DNA of 21,426 bases from an uncultured Collinsella sp. (GCA_905199225.1 CAJKFS010000039.1:1-21426); one strand, 5' to 3'. Numbered from the stretch's first letter, positions 13,881 through 21,426 are shown. Notes: generated by a model not told the origin, from the letters alone. A program made the numbers and translations.

Positions 13881-13904
13881 TTATATCCCCATATCCCCAT
13901 ATCT
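13881..13904. repeat. Short tandem repeat at the outer left end of the IS
   Basis: On the minus strand two copies of ATATGGGG are followed by an ATATAAGG variant. They abut the presumed LE boundary. They may be part of the element or the flanking target (the TAM side) and do not fit any gene. Confidence 0.45.
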
Positions 13905-13918
13905 GAAGAAAGGGGTTT

Positions 13919-13943
13919 TGCGGCGCTTTTGATAAAAGAGCCG
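13919..13943. repeat. Hairpin between the IS and trxA
   Basis: GCGGC and CTTTT pair with AAAAG and GCCGC around GATA-type loop bases, with one unpaired base on each side. It has no T-tract on the plus strand. It could be a remnant terminator or a leader structure upstream of the trxA promoter. Confidence 0.35.
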
Positions 13944-13962
13944 CCCGCGAGTGGTTGCTTTG

Positions 13963-13980
13963 CGGGCCGCTGGGTATAAG
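13963..13980 (+). promoter_or_regulatory. Candidate -10 region of trxA
   Basis: TATAAG at 13975-13980 matches five of six bases of the -10 consensus, within otherwise GC-rich DNA. No good -35 is present at 17-18 nt. Transcription would start near 13987, about 48 nt before trxA. Confidence 0.4.
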
Positions 13981-14034
13981 CACGGTCGTACTGAGTTTTA
14001 CGCGGCCGAGCCGCGTCGCATTATGGAGGTCACC

Positions 14035-14355
14035 ATGGCTGACATTAAGCAGATTACCCCCGAGAACTTCGACGCCACCGTCAACGGCAGCCTTCCCGTG
14101 CTGGTCGATTTTTGGGCTCCCTGGTGTGGGCCCTGCCGTTCGCTGTCGCCCATCGTTGACGAGGTTGCCGATAAGCTGGCGGGCAAGCTTGCCGTTGCCA
14201 AATGCAACGTCGACGACAACCAGGACCTGGCCATGAAGTATGGCGTCATGAGCATCCCCACGCTGATTGTGTTTAAGAACGGCGAGGAGATTGACCGCTC
14301 GGTTGGCGCTCTGCCCAAGGCGAGGCTGCAGGCGCTGCTGGAGAAGCATCTGTAA
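14035..14355 (+). CDS. trxA: Thioredoxin
   Basis: 106-aa thioredoxin that reduces protein disulfides. The active site WCGPC lies at residues 30-34 (C31 and C34) in the segment DFWAPWCGPCR. The cis-proline is P75 in MSIPTLIVF. Length and fold match standard cytoplasmic thioredoxin, with no signal peptide. The start at 14035 is chosen for GGAGG 5 nt upstream; an in-frame upstream start at 13951 would add an unlikely 28 residues. It ends before a perfect 14-bp terminator, so it is probably monocistronic. The divergent neighbour is the IS element. Confidence 0.97.
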   Translation: MADIKQITPENFDATVNGSLPVLVDFWAPWCGPCRSLSPIVDEVADKLAGKLAVAKCNVDDNQDLAMKYGVMSIPTLIVFKNGEEIDRSVGALPKARLQALLEKHL

Positions 14356-14466
14356 TACGCTTGTTACTTACCCGCCGTCCATGAGCGCTTTTGCACCGCT
14401 CGCCGGACTGCCGGGCGCGGCGCGGACGACCACGGATAGTATGGTAGTTACAAACAGCCCCCAGTG

Positions 14467-14504
14467 AACGGGTGCGAGTCACACAGACTCGCACCCGTTT
14501 TCTT
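14467..14504 (+). terminator. Intrinsic terminator of trxA
   Basis: A perfect 14-bp stem (14467-14480 with 14486-14499, loop ACACA) is followed by TTTTCTT. It lies about 110 nt after the trxA stop. The 3' untranslated region before it (14356-14466) holds no ORF worth reporting. Confidence 0.9.
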
Positions 14505-14576
14505 ATGCAGCTGCGCACAGAGCGGGCGTAGTAAAATCTGAACCACTGAACTGCCCCATACAAAAGGAGATTTTCC

Positions 14577-14825
14577 ATGCATGATGTTGGAATGAACATG
14601 AGCCAGCTTGCCATGAGCGTCAAGCAGGTCGACGACACCATCGAGCTCGCTCACGAGTGGAGCCATCAGCTGCTGCATGCGACCGAGAACTTTGACATGG
14701 AGCGTATTGGCGCCAAGCTCGAGGCCGCCATGGCTGCGCTGCACGAGGCGCATGACGCGCTCGAGGGCTACGAGGACGCCATCGAGGCCGACCATAACTC
14801 CGTCGGCTCCGTGAAGCTGGTGTAG
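14577..14825 (+). CDS. Small His-ladder protein of unknown function preceding nikR
   Basis: 82-aa protein I do not recognise. It is predicted to be helical and acidic, without membrane segments or signal peptide. Histidines sit at i, i+4 and i+8 (H26, H30, H34) in AHEWSHQLLHATENFD, and at H56, H59 and H73, with several Glu and Asp residues. This is a pattern seen in metal-binding or ferritin-like helices, but it is not proof. AAGGAGA lies at a good distance before the ATG. It ends 1 nt before the nikR GTG, so the two are almost certainly co-transcribed and perhaps co-translated. A role in nickel homeostasis is inferred from context alone. Confidence 0.75.
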   Translation: MHDVGMNMSQLAMSVKQVDDTIELAHEWSHQLLHATENFDMERIGAKLEAAMAALHEAHDALEGYEDAIEADHNSVGSVKLV

Positions 14826-14826
14826 C

Positions 14827-15345
14827 GTGACCGAGCACGAGCACGAGCACGGCTGCGACCACAAGCACGAGCATCCGCACGGTCCGGCCGACCAGGCGAG
14901 CTGCCGTTGCGCCGGCTCCAGCTCCGAGCTGGTCCGCTTTTCGGTGACCGCGCCCGACGATCTGCTGCGCCGCTTTGACGAGCAGATCGCACGCCGCGGT
15001 GACGTGGCCAACCGCTCCGAGGCCGTACGCGACCTGATTCGCGCCTCGATCGCCAAGGAGCAGATGCGCACGCCCGATGAGCATGTTATCGGGTCGCTCA
15101 CCATGATCTACGACCACCATACCGGCGACCTGACGCGCCGTCTGGACGAAGTGCAGCACGACTACACCGACGAGATCGTATCGACCATGCACGTGCATCT
15201 GGATCACCACAACTGCTTGGAGATTCTGGCGCTCAAGGGTCGCGGCGAGCGCGTCTACGAACTAGCCGACCGTCTGCTGGGCCTGCGCGGCGTTAAGCAC
15301 GGCGAGCTCACGTGCGCCGCCACCAAGCAGAGCCTGGGGCTGTAG
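14827..15345 (+). CDS. nikR: Nickel-responsive regulator NikR with His-rich N-tail
   Basis: 172-aa Ni(II)-dependent repressor. A ribbon-helix-helix DNA-binding domain spans about residues 34-78 (VRFSVTAPDDLLRRFDEQI, NRSEAVRDLIR). The ACT-like tetramerisation domain (about 85-165) contains the high-affinity Ni site: H122, H124 and C130 (MHVHLDHHNCLEI), with H97/H98 from the YDHHT loop of the partner. An extra N-terminal tail has seven His in the first 18 residues plus C10, C26 and C28, which standard NikR lacks. Start is GTG, without a strong ribosome site, so translation is likely coupled to the preceding gene. It likely controls nickel uptake or the hyp genes. Confidence 0.92.
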   Translation: MTEHEHEHGCDHKHEHPHGPADQASCRCAGSSSELVRFSVTAPDDLLRRFDEQIARRGDVANRSEAVRDLIRASIAKEQMRTPDEHVIGSLTMIYDHHTGDLTRRLDEVQHDYTDEIVSTMHVHLDHHNCLEILALKGRGERVYELADRLLGLRGVKHGELTCAATKQSLGL

Positions 15346-15387
15346 CGCACCTGTCCCTATTTGGTCGGTTTTGATGAGGGGTGTCGC

Positions 15388-17856
15388 ATGCGGCATGTGC
15401 ATATTCATGTAACGGGCATTGTGCAGGGCGTTGGCATGCGGCCGTTTGTGTATCGCGAGGCCATGGCGCATGGCATTTGCGGATGGGTGCTCAACGCGGG
15501 CGACGGCGTGCATATCGAAGCGCATGCTCTGGCCGGTGCGCTCGATGCTTTTGTTGCCGCGCTTTCTGAGCATGCGCCTGCGGCAGCCCGCGTAGAGCAT
15601 GTCGAGGTTGTGGACCTGGCAGCCAACGGTTGGGATGCCGCCAATGAAGAGGGTTTTCGCATCGTAGCATCGCAGGACCAGACCGCGCACACGACGCTCG
15701 TCTCGCCCGATATCGCCACCTGCGACGATTGCCTGCGCGAGCTGTTCGATCCCGCCGACCGACGCTATCACTACCCCTTTATCAACTGCACTAACTGCGG
15801 CCCACGCTTTACCATCATCCGATCGCTGCCTTATGACCGAGCGGCTACCTCGATGGACCGTTTTCCCATGTGCCCTGAGTGTGCCGCGGAGTATGCCAAT
15901 CCGCTCGACCGTCGCTTTCACGCGCAGCCCGATGCCTGCTTTAATTGCGGGCCGCATATCATGTGGCGCGAAGCGAGCGTGGGCGATGAGCCGGGCGAAG
16001 CCGCCGCGCCGCTGGCCGTCGGCACCACGCGCGAGACCAGCGACGCCATTATCGACCGCTGCGTTGAGCTGCTGGCCCTTGGTGGCATCGTCGCCATCAA
16101 GGGCCTGGGCGGATTCCATCTATCCTGTGACGCCTCCAACGAGCAGGCGGTAGCCGAGCTTCGCCGCCGTAAACGCCGCAGCAACAAGCCACTTGCCGTT
16201 ATGGTGCGCAGCCTTGCCGACGCTGAACGCCTGTGCCATATCAGCGACGTTGAGCGCGGCTTGCTGGCCGGCAGCATTCGCCCCATTGTGCTGCTGCGCC
16301 GACGTGCTGTTTGCGAGAGCGGTGATTCTCCCGACGCCCTCGCGCTCGCACCGTCCGTCGCGCGCGACCTGCCCGAGCTCGGCGTTATGCTCCCCTACAC
16401 CCCGCTTCAGCATCTGCTGCTTGCCGCGGCAGAAGCCCGCGGTATGCACGCGCTCGTCATGACCAGCGGAAACCTGAGCGAAGAGCCCATCGAGACCGAC
16501 GACGATCTTGCCTGGGAACACCTCGTTGCCGCCGGCATCGCCGACGCGTTGCTCGGTAACGACCGCGCGATCCTCTCGCGCTACGACGACTCTGTAGTGC
16601 GCGTGGTCGACGGCGCCGTTATGCCCGTGCGCCGCGCTCGCGGATATGCACCCCAGCCGCTGCCGCTGCCGGCGCTCGACGGCGCTCCGTCCTGCGTGCT
16701 CGCCTGCGGCCCACAACAAAAGGCCACGATTGCGCTCACGCGTGAAGGGACGAACGGCGAGGCAACCTGTTTTGTGTCGCAGCATATCGGCGATGTTGAA
16801 AACGGCGGGACCTTCGATGCCTGGAACGCCGCGCGCACGCGCTTGGAAGATCTCTTTGACTTGGCGCCCGCCGCCTTAGCCTGCGATGTACATCCCAGCT
16901 ATCTATCGAGCCAGTGGGCGCGCGAGCAGGCGCGAAAATGCAATCTGCCGCTCGTCGAGGTGCAGCACCATCATGCGCATATCGCGAGCGTAATGGCCGA
17001 GGCTATCGCCGCGGGCCAGCTTACAACCGACGCGCGCGTCCTTGGCATCGCCTTTGACGGCACCGGCGCCGGTACCGATGGGACCATTTGGGGCGGCGAG
17101 TTTCTTGTTGCCAGCCTTGGCGGCTTTGAGCGCGCCGCGCATTTGCGCACCTGGGCGCTCCCCGGCGGGGCGGCCTCCGTGCGCGACGCCCGCCGCAACG
17201 CCTTTGCCCTGCTCAGTGAGCTCGGCCTGCTCGAGCACCCAGGCGCCGCTCGGCTTTTGGACAGCCTCGACGAGCAAACGCGCAGCGTGACAGCCACCAT
17301 GATCGAGCGCGGCATCAACAGCCCGCGTACCAGCAGCATGGGGCGTCTCTTTGATGCCGCGGCAGCAATTCTGGGCATCTGCGACAAGGCAACCTACGAG
17401 GGCGAACCCGCCATAGAATTCGAAGCCGCCGCCTGGCGCGCGCTCAGCAGTGAAAGTGCCTGCCCCACCGGCAATATGGCCAGCTTTTCCGTAACCGAAT
17501 CATCCCGTCCGGACGACTGCCATGTTCTGAACTCCAGACCGCTTTTTGAGGCGCTTTTGGAGGGAATCAGGACCGGCGTGCCCGCCGGCAAGCTCGCGCT
17601 CGACTTCCATGTCACCATCGCACGCGCGTCGGCCCGCATCGCAAGCGAGATCTGCGTCCGTGAAGGCATCGACACCGTCGTGCTCTCGGGCGGCGTGTTC
17701 ATGAACCGACTCCTGCTTCAGTTCCTCACCCGCGAGCTCAAAAGCGCAGGCCTTACTGTCCTTGTCCCCCACACCGTACCCGTTAACGACGGCTGCATCG
17801 CCTACGGTCAGGCGGCAGTCGCAAGCGCTCGTCTTGCGCAGGTTGCATCGCAGTAG
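15388..17856 (+). CDS. hypF: Carbamoyltransferase HypF
   Basis: Uses carbamoyl phosphate to supply the cyanide ligands for [NiFe]-hydrogenase via HypE. The 822-aa protein holds an N-terminal acylphosphatase domain (about 3-90, VQGVGMRPFVYR), two zinc fingers with C112, C115, C134, C137 and C162, C165, C184, C187, a YrdC-like domain (about 210-390), and a Kae1-like domain with the VQHHHAHIAS motif (about 525-534). Start at 15388 is chosen because GAGGGG lies 6 nt upstream; an upstream TTG frame is not needed. It follows nikR by 42 nt and is in the same operon as hypC and hypD. Confidence 0.97.
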   Translation: MRHVHIHVTGIVQGVGMRPFVYREAMAHGICGWVLNAGDGVHIEAHALAGALDAFVAALSEHAPAAARVEHVEVVDLAANGWDAANEEGFRIVASQDQTAHTTLVSPDIATCDDCLRELFDPADRRYHYPFINCTNCGPRFTIIRSLPYDRAATSMDRFPMCPECAAEYANPLDRRFHAQPDACFNCGPHIMWREASVGDEPGEAAAPLAVGTTRETSDAIIDRCVELLALGGIVAIKGLGGFHLSCDASNEQAVAELRRRKRRSNKPLAVMVRSLADAERLCHISDVERGLLAGSIRPIVLLRRRAVCESGDSPDALALAPSVARDLPELGVMLPYTPLQHLLLAAAEARGMHALVMTSGNLSEEPIETDDDLAWEHLVAAGIADALLGNDRAILSRYDDSVVRVVDGAVMPVRRARGYAPQPLPLPALDGAPSCVLACGPQQKATIALTREGTNGEATCFVSQHIGDVENGGTFDAWNAARTRLEDLFDLAPAALACDVHPSYLSSQWAREQARKCNLPLVEVQHHHAHIASVMAEAIAAGQLTTDARVLGIAFDGTGAGTDGTIWGGEFLVASLGGFERAAHLRTWALPGGAASVRDARRNAFALLSELGLLEHPGAARLLDSLDEQTRSVTATMIERGINSPRTSSMGRLFDAAAAILGICDKATYEGEPAIEFEAAAWRALSSESACPTGNMASFSVTESSRPDDCHVLNSRPLFEALLEGIRTGVPAGKLALDFHVTIARASARIASEICVREGIDTVVLSGGVFMNRLLLQFLTRELKSAGLTVLVPHTVPVNDGCIAYGQAAVASARLAQVASQ

Positions 17857-17987
17857 GCTGTTCGGCCAGCCCGCAAGCCGCCGTCTCACAGGTGTAGCGC
17901 GTTTGCCCGCAGCGCCCGCGAGCGTTACCATCAACTGATGGATTATTGAGCGCCCGTCCAGCGCAAAGCGTATAAAAGGGGAACAAT

Positions 17988-18248
17988 ATGTGCCTTGCCG
18001 TTCCCGGTAAAGTAGTCAAACGCGACGACGACCTCAAGGCCACCGTCGACATGATGGGCATCGAGCGCCCCGTGTCGCTGCGACTCGTGCCGACGGCGCA
18101 GGTTGGCGACTATATTCTCGTACACGCCGGCTTTGGCATCCAGATTGTCGACGAGCAGGAAGCACAGGAAACGCTCGAGCTTGTTAATGCCATGTCCGAG
18201 CTGGTCGAAGAAGACCAGCTGACCACCAACCCGGCGGAGGCTTACTAG
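17988..18248 (+). CDS. hypC: Hydrogenase maturation chaperone HypC
   Basis: Small (86-aa) chaperone that forms a complex with HypD to carry the Fe(CN)2CO group to the large subunit. It begins with MCLAVPGKVV, where C2 is essential after the initiator Met is removed, and has H46 in LVHAGFGI. Length is typical of the HypC/HupF family. AAGGGGAACAAT precedes the ATG. Its stop overlaps the hypD start. It lies 131 nt after hypF; this gap (17857-17987) holds a small perfect hairpin (17928-17941) but no ORF. Confidence 0.97.
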   Translation: MCLAVPGKVVKRDDDLKATVDMMGIERPVSLRLVPTAQVGDYILVHAGFGIQIVDEQEAQETLELVNAMSELVEEDQLTTNPAEAY

Positions 18249-19360
18249 TGGCGCCCGAGCAGCCGGCGCGCTCCGGTATCGATTTCTCGGCATTCCGCGA
18301 TCCCAAGCTGGCTCGCGAGCTCATCGAGCGCATTCATGAGCTTGTCGGCGACCGCACCATCAACCTTATGGAAGTCTGCGGCACGCATACCGTGAGCATC
18401 GGGCGCTATGGCTTTCGCTCCATTATGCCGGCCGGGCTCAAGCTGCTGAGCGGCCCGGGCTGCCCCGTCTGCGTCACCGCCAACCGCGACATCGACCACG
18501 CAATCGCGCTCGCCAACATAGACGGCGCCATCATCACCACCTTTGGCGACATGATGCGCGTGCCCGGATCATCCACCTCGCTCGCTGCGCAAAAGGCGGC
18601 GGGGCGCGATATCCGCATCGTCTATTCCCCGCTCGACGCGCTCGACATTGCCGAGCAAAACCCTGATCGCCCGGTCATTTTTATGGGCGTGGGCTTTGAG
18701 ACTACGACGCCCACCATCGCCGCCGCCATCTTGGAGGCCGAGGCGCGCGGGCTTTTGAACTTCTCGGTCTATTGCGCCCACAAGACCACGCCGCCGGCGT
18801 TGCGCGCCATCGCCAACGACCCCGAGACCACCATCGACGGCTTTATCCTGCCGGGCCACGTCGCCACCATCACGGGCTTGGCGCCCTTTAGCTTTTTGGT
18901 CGACGAATTCAATACCCCGGGCGTGGTCACGGGATTTGAACCGGTCGATATCCTGCAGGGCATCTGCATGCTGGTCCAGATGGTTGTCGAGGACAGGCCG
19001 GCGATTGACAACGCCTACCGCCGTGGCGTCAACGCAGACGGCAACCCCGTTGCGCGCCAGCTGGTCGAGCAGGTGTTTGAGCCATGCAACACCACGTGGC
19101 GCGGGCTGGGGCCGATTGCCAACTCGGGCCTTTCCATCCGCCCCGAGTTCTCGCGCTTTGATGCCCGCACTCGCTTTGACGTGCCCGTTGAGACGACGGT
19201 CGAGCCGCGTGGGTGCCGCTGCGGCGACGTGCTGCGCGGGGCCATTACGCCGAGCGACTGCCCTCTGTTCGGCCAAGCTTGTACACCCGAGCATCCCGTC
19301 GGCCCCTGCATGGTGAGTTCCGAGGGCAGCTGTGCAGCATATTTCCGCTACCGAGGCTAA
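18248..19360 (+). CDS. hypD: Hydrogenase maturation protein HypD
   Basis: Fe-S protein that assembles the Fe(CN)2CO moiety together with HypC and HypE. The 370-aa length is normal. Conserved motifs are CGTHTVSIGRYG (C44), GPGCPVC (C72 and C75), GFETTTPT, and GHVATI. The C-terminal cysteines of the [4Fe-4S] cluster region are present (CRCGDVLRG, CPLFGQAC, GPCMVSSEGSC). The start is GTG at 18248, one base inside the hypC TAG (TAGTG), with GGAGG 7 nt upstream, so it is coupled to hypC. Confidence 0.97.
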   Translation: MAPEQPARSGIDFSAFRDPKLARELIERIHELVGDRTINLMEVCGTHTVSIGRYGFRSIMPAGLKLLSGPGCPVCVTANRDIDHAIALANIDGAIITTFGDMMRVPGSSTSLAAQKAAGRDIRIVYSPLDALDIAEQNPDRPVIFMGVGFETTTPTIAAAILEAEARGLLNFSVYCAHKTTPPALRAIANDPETTIDGFILPGHVATITGLAPFSFLVDEFNTPGVVTGFEPVDILQGICMLVQMVVEDRPAIDNAYRRGVNADGNPVARQLVEQVFEPCNTTWRGLGPIANSGLSIRPEFSRFDARTRFDVPVETTVEPRGCRCGDVLRGAITPSDCPLFGQACTPEHPVGPCMVSSEGSCAAYFRYRG

Positions 19361-19366
19361 TGGGTT

Positions 19367-19419
19367 CCGCCGCTCTAACGAACGGCGGGCCGGTCGACGC
19401 TGCACCTCACCCATATAAT
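19367..19419 (+). promoter_or_regulatory. Hairpin and candidate -10 between hypD and hypE
   Basis: CCGCCG (19367-19372) pairs with CGGCGG (19383-19388) after the hypD stop, without a T-tract. Then a perfect TATAAT occurs at 19414-19419, with no good -35 at 17-18 nt. It may give hypE an additional promoter starting near 19426, 19 nt before its ATG. Confidence 0.4.
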
Positions 19420-19444
19420 TCCGTCCTCGATTGGAGTTTTCGAT

Positions 19445-20479
19445 ATGTCCCGTACTGCCACCGATAGCACTGTCCTGTTGGGCCACGGCTCTGGCGGCCA
19501 GATGATGAAACGCATCATCGATGAGGTCTTTTTGGATGCCTTTGGGTCGCCCGAACTGCTCGAGGGCAACGATGCCGGCGTCGCTGCGCTGCCCGCGAGC
19601 GGGCGCATCGCCATGTCGACCGACAGCTTTGTAGTCTCGCCGCAGTTCTTCCCCGGCGGCAATATCGGCCGACTCGCCGTGTGCGGAACCGTTAACGACG
19701 TCGCGACCTCGGGCGCCAACGTGCGCTACCTCTCATGCGGTTTTATCCTCGAAGAGGGCTACCCCATGGACAAGCTGCGTCAAATCGTGCAGACCATGGC
19801 CGAAACGGCGCGCGAGGCGGACGTGGCGATCATCACGGGCGACACCAAGGTGGTCGAGCGCGGCGGGGCCGACGGCGTCTACATCAATACCGCCGGCGTG
19901 GGCGAGGTGCCCGAGGGCGTGGCGCTCAGCGGCGCCAACTGCCAGCCTGGCGATGTCATCCTGGTGTCGGGTACACTCGGCGACCACGGTATCGCCATCA
20001 TGAGTCAGCGCGAGGGTCTGGCGTTTTCGAGCACCATCGAAAGCGACGCCGCGCCGCTCAACCACCTGATTGCCGATGTGCTTGCCGCAGCACCCGACAC
20101 ACGCTGCTTCCGCGACCCCACTCGCGGTGGCCTGGCGTCCACGCTCAACGAGTTTGCCCAGGCCAGCGGCGTTGCCATGGAGGTCGACGAGGATGCCGTG
20201 CCCGTACGCCCCGACGTGCAGGCAGCCTGCGAGATGCTCGGCTATGATGTGTTGCAGGTGGCAAACGAGGGCAAGATGGTCGCCGTGGTGCCGACCGAAC
20301 AGGCAGATGCGGCACTGGCCGCCATGCGCGCCGCCCGCTACGGCGAGAATGCCGCCATCATCGGTCGCGTGCTGCCGCTTGCCGGGGGCGCACGTCCCGC
20401 CGTGCGCGTGCGCACCGGCTGGGGATCGACTCGCATCCTCGACATGCTCGTAGGAGAGCAGCTGCCGAGAATTTGCTAA
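19445..20479 (+). CDS. hypE: Hydrogenase maturation protein HypE
   Basis: PurM/SelD-like ATPase that dehydrates the S-carbamoyl group made by HypF to a thiocyanate, the source of the CN ligands. The 344-aa protein has GHGSGGQMM at the N-terminus, NDVATSGA, GDTKVVE, the FRDPTRGGLAST loop, and the C-terminal PRIC whose terminal Cys is the carbamoyl acceptor. The start is ATG at 19445 with GGAG about 8 nt upstream. It follows hypD by 84 nt. The terminal Cys shows that the protein is intact. Confidence 0.97.
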   Translation: MSRTATDSTVLLGHGSGGQMMKRIIDEVFLDAFGSPELLEGNDAGVAALPASGRIAMSTDSFVVSPQFFPGGNIGRLAVCGTVNDVATSGANVRYLSCGFILEEGYPMDKLRQIVQTMAETAREADVAIITGDTKVVERGGADGVYINTAGVGEVPEGVALSGANCQPGDVILVSGTLGDHGIAIMSQREGLAFSSTIESDAAPLNHLIADVLAAAPDTRCFRDPTRGGLASTLNEFAQASGVAMEVDEDAVPVRPDVQAACEMLGYDVLQVANEGKMVAVVPTEQADAALAAMRAARYGENAAIIGRVLPLAGGARPAVRVRTGWGSTRILDMLVGEQLPRIC

Positions 20480-20513
20480 CAACAAAGGCTCAGGGCTATT
20501 AAAGATATTCAGA

Positions 20514-20564
20514 TTCCAAACATGCCCGGCACGCATGCCCAGTATCATGGGGTGCGTTTTGGAA
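20514..20564. repeat. Nested inverted repeats before the HAD gene
   Basis: TTCCAAA (20514-20520) pairs with TTTGGAA (20558-20564), and inside CATGC (20521-20525) pairs with GCATG (20533-20537). A TATCAT -10-like hexamer (20542-20547) lies in the loop. It may be a leader or promoter-region structure between hypE and the phosphatase. Confidence 0.3.
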
Positions 20565-20583
20565 CCCAATGACGGGAGCTTTC

Positions 20584-21252
20584 ATGGCAGCAGCTTTTTC
20601 CCATGTGATTTTTGATCTAGACGGCACCATCCTCAACACGCTCGAAGACCTGGCGGCCGCCGGCAACCATACCTGCGAGCTGCACGGCTGGCCCACGTTT
20701 GCCGTGGACGAGTACCGCTACAAGGTGGGAAACGGCATGCTCAAGCTGGTCGAGCGCTTTATGCCCGCCGAGTACGCGGGCGACGGCCGCATGTTTGAGC
20801 AGACGCTCGCCGAGTTTAGGGCTTATTACGGCGAGCACAAGGAGGACCACACCGCCCCCTATGCCGGCACGGTCGAGATGCTCGACCGTCTGCGCGCCGC
20901 GGGCGTTGAGCTTGCCGTGCTCACCAACAAGGACCATATTTCGGCGGCTCCGCTTATCGAAAAGTACTTTGGCCCCGATCGTTTTGCGCTAGTGCAGGGT
21001 CGTGTCGACGCGTTTCCACCCAAGCCCGAGGCTCCCGTCACGCTGCATGTAATGGAGGAGCTGGGCGCCGACCCGGCGACCACGCTCTACGTTGGCGATT
21101 CGAATGTCGATGTTCTGACCGGCCACAATGCCGGCCTTAAGAGCGCCGGCGTCACCTGGGGCTTCCGCGGCCGAGCAGAGCTCGAAGCCGCCGGCGCCGA
21201 CTACGTGGTGGACACCCAGGATGAGCTCGCGGCGCTGATTCTGGGCGAGTAG
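20584..21252 (+). CDS. HAD-superfamily phosphatase, phosphoglycolate-phosphatase-like
   Basis: 222-aa haloacid-dehalogenase-family phosphatase. Motif I is VIFDLDGTI with D11 and D13; motif II lies in ELAVLTNKD, motif III is the Lys of PPKPEAPV and motif IV is YVGDSNVDVL. An alpha-helical cap spans about 16-80, as in Gph/PGP phosphatases. The start at 20584 is chosen for GGGAG 5 nt upstream rather than the in-frame ATG at 20569. It follows hypE by 104 nt and is probably a separate unit. Substrate is not determinable from the sequence; phosphoglycolate is a guess by family. Link to the hyp cluster is only by position. Confidence 0.85.
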   Translation: MAAAFSHVIFDLDGTILNTLEDLAAAGNHTCELHGWPTFAVDEYRYKVGNGMLKLVERFMPAEYAGDGRMFEQTLAEFRAYYGEHKEDHTAPYAGTVEMLDRLRAAGVELAVLTNKDHISAAPLIEKYFGPDRFALVQGRVDAFPPKPEAPVTLHVMEELGADPATTLYVGDSNVDVLTGHNAGLKSAGVTWGFRGRAELEAAGADYVVDTQDELAALILGE

Positions 21253-21426
21253 CGGGGCTGTCGCTCAACACGGCTGCATAGATTCTGTCGCGCGGAAAGT
21301 AGTCGTTTAAGAACGTCCCCAATGACTGCCATGGCAACGCCGATGTTTCGGCAATGACAGCGAGCGGGCACCAGAGCGAACAAATTGGCATGAAAAGAGG
21401 ACGGCATAGACCTTCTGGTCATGCCG
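21253..21426. other. Unassigned end region with minus-strand-type terminator hairpin
   Basis: The last 174 nt carry no convincing gene. A hairpin (21402-21407 with 21421-21426, inner stem 21409-21412 with 21417-21420, one bulged A) sits at the extreme end. On the minus strand it is followed by TCCTCTTTT (21401-21393), as for an intrinsic terminator of a minus-strand gene to the right of the window. It is preceded by A-rich bases on the plus strand, so it could work both ways. Confidence 0.5.

Larger units (their letters stand above)
12190..13895 (-). mobile_element. IS200/IS605-family element (tnpA plus tnpB)
   Basis: The element runs on the minus strand from a left end near 13860-13895 to a right end near 12190-12240. 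The two transposase-type genes overlap by four bases (GTGA). Both ends carry subterminal hairpins, as the family requires for single-strand transposition, and there are no terminal inverted repeats or target duplications. The right end contains the typical GAATCCCC...GGGGAGTGTCAA form. Exact cleavage points cannot be set from one copy. It lies between trxA (plus) and the 11582-12151 gene (minus). Confidence 0.8.

Noticed and set aside
13984..14034. Upstream in-frame extension of trxA
   Set aside because: The GGAGG at the 14035 ATG and the usual thioredoxin N-terminus make the longer form unlikely.
17970..17976. TATAAA before hypC as a promoter
   Set aside because: It ends 12 nt before the start codon and overlaps the AAGGGG ribosome site, leaving no room for a normal leader.
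21201..21422. Minus-strand frames at the window end
   Set aside because: They overlap the 3' end of the HAD gene, lack domains, and lie after a terminator-like hairpin. A real gene further right cannot be excluded.

Overview
The window looks like chromosome of a high-G+C gut actinobacterium of class Coriobacteriia, probably Collinsella or a close relative. This is inferred from the GC-rich third codon positions, the dnaK-grpE-dnaJ-hspR order, a NiaR-type NAD repressor and the style of the Hyp proteins. No rRNA, tRNA or CRISPR was seen.

Positions 1-4330 (minus strand) hold a heat-shock operon: dnaK, grpE, a zinc-finger-less dnaJ and the MerR-type repressor hspR. A strong hairpin sits between grpE and dnaJ, and another lies at the hspR stop. 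The 4330-4923 stretch has no gene but contains several long inverted repeats, a terminator-like hairpin and a candidate promoter for the small 2x[4Fe-4S] ferredoxin at 4924-5109.

Positions 5348-9215 (minus strand) form a self-contained de novo NAD module, nadA-nadB-nadC-niaR, ending in its own likely repressor. A 44-bp near-perfect palindrome upstream of nadA overlaps a recognisable -35/-10 pair and is the natural NiaR operator candidate. NadB lacks the usual C-terminal helical domain.

Positions 9508-11507 (plus strand) encode a LytTR response regulator and a GHKL sensor kinase of the Agr/quorum-sensing type, without an adjacent peptide or processing gene. A convergent 189-aa gene (11582-12151) resembles a decayed family-4-like uracil-DNA glycosylase fold. 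An IS200/IS605 element (about 12190-13895, tnpA plus tnpB) lies just upstream of it, between it and the divergent thioredoxin gene trxA (14035-14355). TnpB looks catalytically complete, while TnpA has Arg in place of the first His of the HUH motif.

Positions 14577-20479 (plus strand) form a nickel/[NiFe]-hydrogenase maturation cluster. It contains an unknown 82-aa protein with a histidine ladder, nikR with a His-rich N-terminal tail, then hypF, hypC, hypD and hypE. No hypA, hypB or hydrogenase structural gene is in the window. A HAD phosphatase (20584-21252) follows, and the window ends in a terminator-like hairpin.
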